A stretch of 6,514 nt of DNA, taken from NCBI GenBank assembly GCA_041678625.1, contig JBAYNS010000070.1, forward strand, positions 1 to 6,514. Reading direction: 5' to 3'. This document shows, in pieces, positions 4,579 to 6,514 of the stretch (position 1 is the stretch's first letter; each line of letters starts with the position of its first letter). The notes beneath the pieces are model-generated. The model was given only the letters and a program-made list of their open reading frames with translations. It was not told the origin of the DNA and made no database searches. The translations under genes and the position numbers were made by a program. This DNA is from JBAYNS01 sp041678625 (lineage in GTDB: Bacteria > Patescibacteriota > Gracilibacteria > Peribacterales > Peribacteraceae).

Positions 4579-6514
4579 CTATTTCCCCTCTTTGCGCTTG
4601 AACTCACGCAGGTACACTTCAAACACATCTCCTTCCAAAATAAGCAGAGATGTTTCTACGCGCATCCCGCACTCCATGCCTTCTTTGCCTTCTTTGATAT
4701 CCTTCTCTCCATGCTTGAGCGACGTGATACGGCCGGTACCGGCTTCTTCGCCATCACGCTGAATGCGGAATGGCAGGCGCTTGATGATTCCATCAGTTAC
4801 CCGTCCTCCTACAATCTGCTCGCTCCTCTTGGTAAAGAAGACAGCGAGTATCTGCACATGACCGTAAATCTTCTCTTCCTCTTCCGGTTCCACAAGCCCC
4901 TTCAGCAGTGCACCGATTTCATCCAGAAGCGTGTACACAACATCGTACTTACGCACTTCTACACCCTCCCGATCCGCTGTGCGCTGCACGGATGCCGGCA
5001 CAGTAACGGTAAAAGCGATCACGATGCCTTCGCTCGCCGCTGCCATCATGACATCACTCTCTGATACTGCTCCCACCGCAGCGTGGATAACTTTGACGCT
5101 GAGAGTCTCCGTTGCCTGCTTATTGAGCGCATCGCGGATAGCCTCAAGCGATCCCTGAGTATCCGCTTTGAGTACAACCTTGAGATGCGTCAGCTTTCCT
5201 TCCGAAAGGCGGGTTACCAAATCCACAAACGCCCCTTTCTTCAGGCGATCTCCCTGCTCCTTCACCGCTGCAACAAGCGCACGCGCTTTCTGTTCAGAAG
5301 GAACAACTTGCAGGATATCCCCTACCTTTGGCGCCTGATCAAATCCTGAAACGCGCACAGCGCCGGACGGCCCGACATTTTCCAGCCGCTTTCCGTGCGC
5401 ATCCATCATTGTTCGTACTTTTCCCAAGGTACGACCGCAGACAAAAACATCCGTATTATGGAGTGTTCCCGCATTGACCACTACCGTTGCCAGAGGACCA
5501 AGGGAAGAATCCAGATGACTCTCGATCACCGTGGCAACGGCAGATCGATCCGGATTCGCCTTAAAATCGTGCATCTGGGCAACAAGGACAATGGAATCCA
5601 GAAGGTCATCAATCCCCTGCTTGGCCTTGGCGCTACAGAGCACAATAGGAACATCTCCACCCCAATCTTCCGGTTGCAAACCCTGTGCGGCAAGTTCGCC
5701 CTTTACCCGCTCGGGATCGGCGCCTTCTTTATCCATTTTGTTGATGGCGACAAGAATGGGAACCTGTGCCTCCTTTGCGTGATTGATCGCTTCCACCGTC
5801 GTTGGTTTTACCCCTTCATCCGCCGCCACTACAATAATGGCAATATCGGTTGCCTGCGCACCGCGGGCACGCATGGCAGTGAAAGCCTCATGCCCCGGCG
5901 TATCCAGAAAGGTAATAGCATGAGATTCCTTAGATCCCTTGGGGACGTGAACCATCTGATACGCACCGATGTGCTGGGTAATGCCTCCTGCTTCTCCTCC
6001 AACGACATTCGCTTCACGGATGACATCCAGAATAGAGGTCTTGCCGTGGTCAACATGCCCCATGATCACCACGATCGGCGGACGGCTCTGTAAATTCTCT
6101 GATTCGTCTTTTAGAAGCTCTGCAAGGTTGCGGCTCAGCAGATCTTCTGCGCGCGCAACTTCCTGATCTTTTTGCACCTCTACACCTAATTCCGCTGCAA
6201 TGATCGCAGCAGTATCGTAATCAATAGTCTGTGTAACCGTTGCCATCACGCCGTTCTTCATGAGCGTCGCAATCACCGTGGGCACCTGAATACCGGTCTT
6301 TTCCGCAAACTCCTTTACGGAAACTGCAGCGGGCAGATGCACAGTACCTTCTTTCTTTTTAATCTGTTCCTGATTCGACTGATCCGCCCTCTTGCGCTTG
6401 GGAGGAGATGCAGCAAAACCGGGGCGCCTGTGGGGTCTCCGCGGTGCTGTTTTCTCTGCAACCTGCTGCTTGGCAATAGCCTCTTGCGTGACATCCTCCA
6501 GCGTCAATTTGCGC
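4579..6514 (-). CDS. infB: Translation initiation factor IF-2, N-terminus cut by window edge
   Basis: IF-2 is the GTPase that places initiator fMet-tRNA on the 30S subunit and promotes joining of the 50S. Numbering from a TTG codon at 6507, residues 21-53 are basic and Pro-rich (linker-like), and 59-110 form the IF2_N domain (SVKEFAEKTGIQVPTVIATL). The G domain (about 143-312) has all five motifs: GHVDHGKTS (150-158), GGITQHIGAY (174-183), DTPGHE (202-207), NKMD (256-259) and SAK (292-294). A beta-barrel domain II (about 320-403) follows, then domain III (about 430-525) with LKADTQGSLEAI (446-457), and the C-terminal fMet-tRNA-binding domain (about 540-637). The stop is TAG. The frame stays open to the right edge (codons CGC AAA precede the TTG), so the real start is probably outside the window, and 645 residues is a minimum. 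No residue that I checked in the nucleotide site is missing. Confidence 0.97.
   Translation of the reverse strand, partial: RKLTLEDVTQEAIAKQQVAEKTAPRRPHRRPGFAASPPKRKRADQSNQEQIKKKEGTVHLPAAVSVKEFAEKTGIQVPTVIATLMKNGVMATVTQTIDYDTAAIIAAELGVEVQKDQEVARAEDLLSRNLAELLKDESENLQSRPPIVVIMGHVDHGKTSILDVIREANVVGGEAGGITQHIGAYQMVHVPKGSKESHAITFLDTPGHEAFTAMRARGAQATDIAIIVVAADEGVKPTTVEAINHAKEAQVPILVAINKMDKEGADPERVKGELAAQGLQPEDWGGDVPIVLCSAKAKQGIDDLLDSIVLVAQMHDFKANPDRSAVATVIESHLDSSLGPLATVVVNAGTLHNTDVFVCGRTLGKVRTMMDAHGKRLENVGPSGAVRVSGFDQAPKVGDILQVVPSEQKARALVAAVKEQGDRLKKGAFVDLVTRLSEGKLTHLKVVLKADTQGSLEAIRDALNKQATETLSVKVIHAAVGAVSESDVMMAAASEGIVIAFTVTVPASVQRTADREGVEVRKYDVVYTLLDEIGALLKGLVEPEEEEKIYGHVQILAVFFTKRSEQIVGGRVTDGIIKRLPFRIQRDGEEAGTGRITSLKHGEKDIKEGKEGMECGMRVETSLLILEGDVFEVYLREFKRKEGK

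Noticed and set aside
5395..6093. A 232-codon open frame on the plus strand
   Set aside because: It is wholly antisense to the GTPase part of infB, has no recognisable domain, and is explained by the codon bias of the opposite strand.
6505..6507. TTG as the true start codon of IF-2
   Set aside because: The frame stays open upstream to the window edge, and no Shine-Dalgarno is visible in the seven bases available, so the TTG is more likely an internal Leu codon.

Overview
The window looks like a chromosomal stretch from a member of the Candidate Phyla Radiation (Patescibacteria). This rests on gene content and style: a short IF-2, an L19 with an acidic tail, a winged-helix protein fused to a decayed nucleotidyltransferase-like domain, and a VirB6/TrbL-like membrane protein encoded outside any conjugation locus. 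The phylum call is an inference. TGA and TAG both act as plausible stops and no core protein needs TGA read as glycine, so the standard code appears to be in use.

Layout: positions 1-2341 are a minus-strand cluster. In transcription order it holds a winged-helix/NTase-like regulator (2341-1757), ribosomal protein L19 (rplS, 1670-1152), a CsaB-type polysaccharide pyruvyl transferase (1127-186), and the first 47 codons of an unrecognised protein that runs off the window (141-1). Gaps are 86, 24 and 44 bases, so the last three genes could share a transcript. A 310-base AT-rich divergent region (2342-2651) separates this cluster from a plus-strand gene for a 622-residue polytopic membrane protein (2652-4520). 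After a 58-base convergent gap comes infB (IF-2) on the minus strand, whose start lies at or beyond the right edge.

The genes mix translation (L19, IF-2) with the cell surface (CsaB, which in known systems pyruvylates cell-wall polysaccharide to anchor S-layer proteins, and the VirB6/TrbL-like membrane protein). The most interesting part is the divergent region. It has a promoter whose predicted start point falls at the ATG of the membrane-protein gene (a leaderless mRNA), a perfect 12-bp palindrome on its -35 box whose nine-base core recurs in front of the divergent regulator gene, a bulged hairpin just upstream, and a diverged 23-bp direct repeat. This suggests that the winged-helix protein controls itself and the membrane protein. 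That is a hypothesis from layout only. I found no CRISPR array, insertion sequence, tRNA or rRNA, and nothing that clearly amounts to a new multi-gene system.
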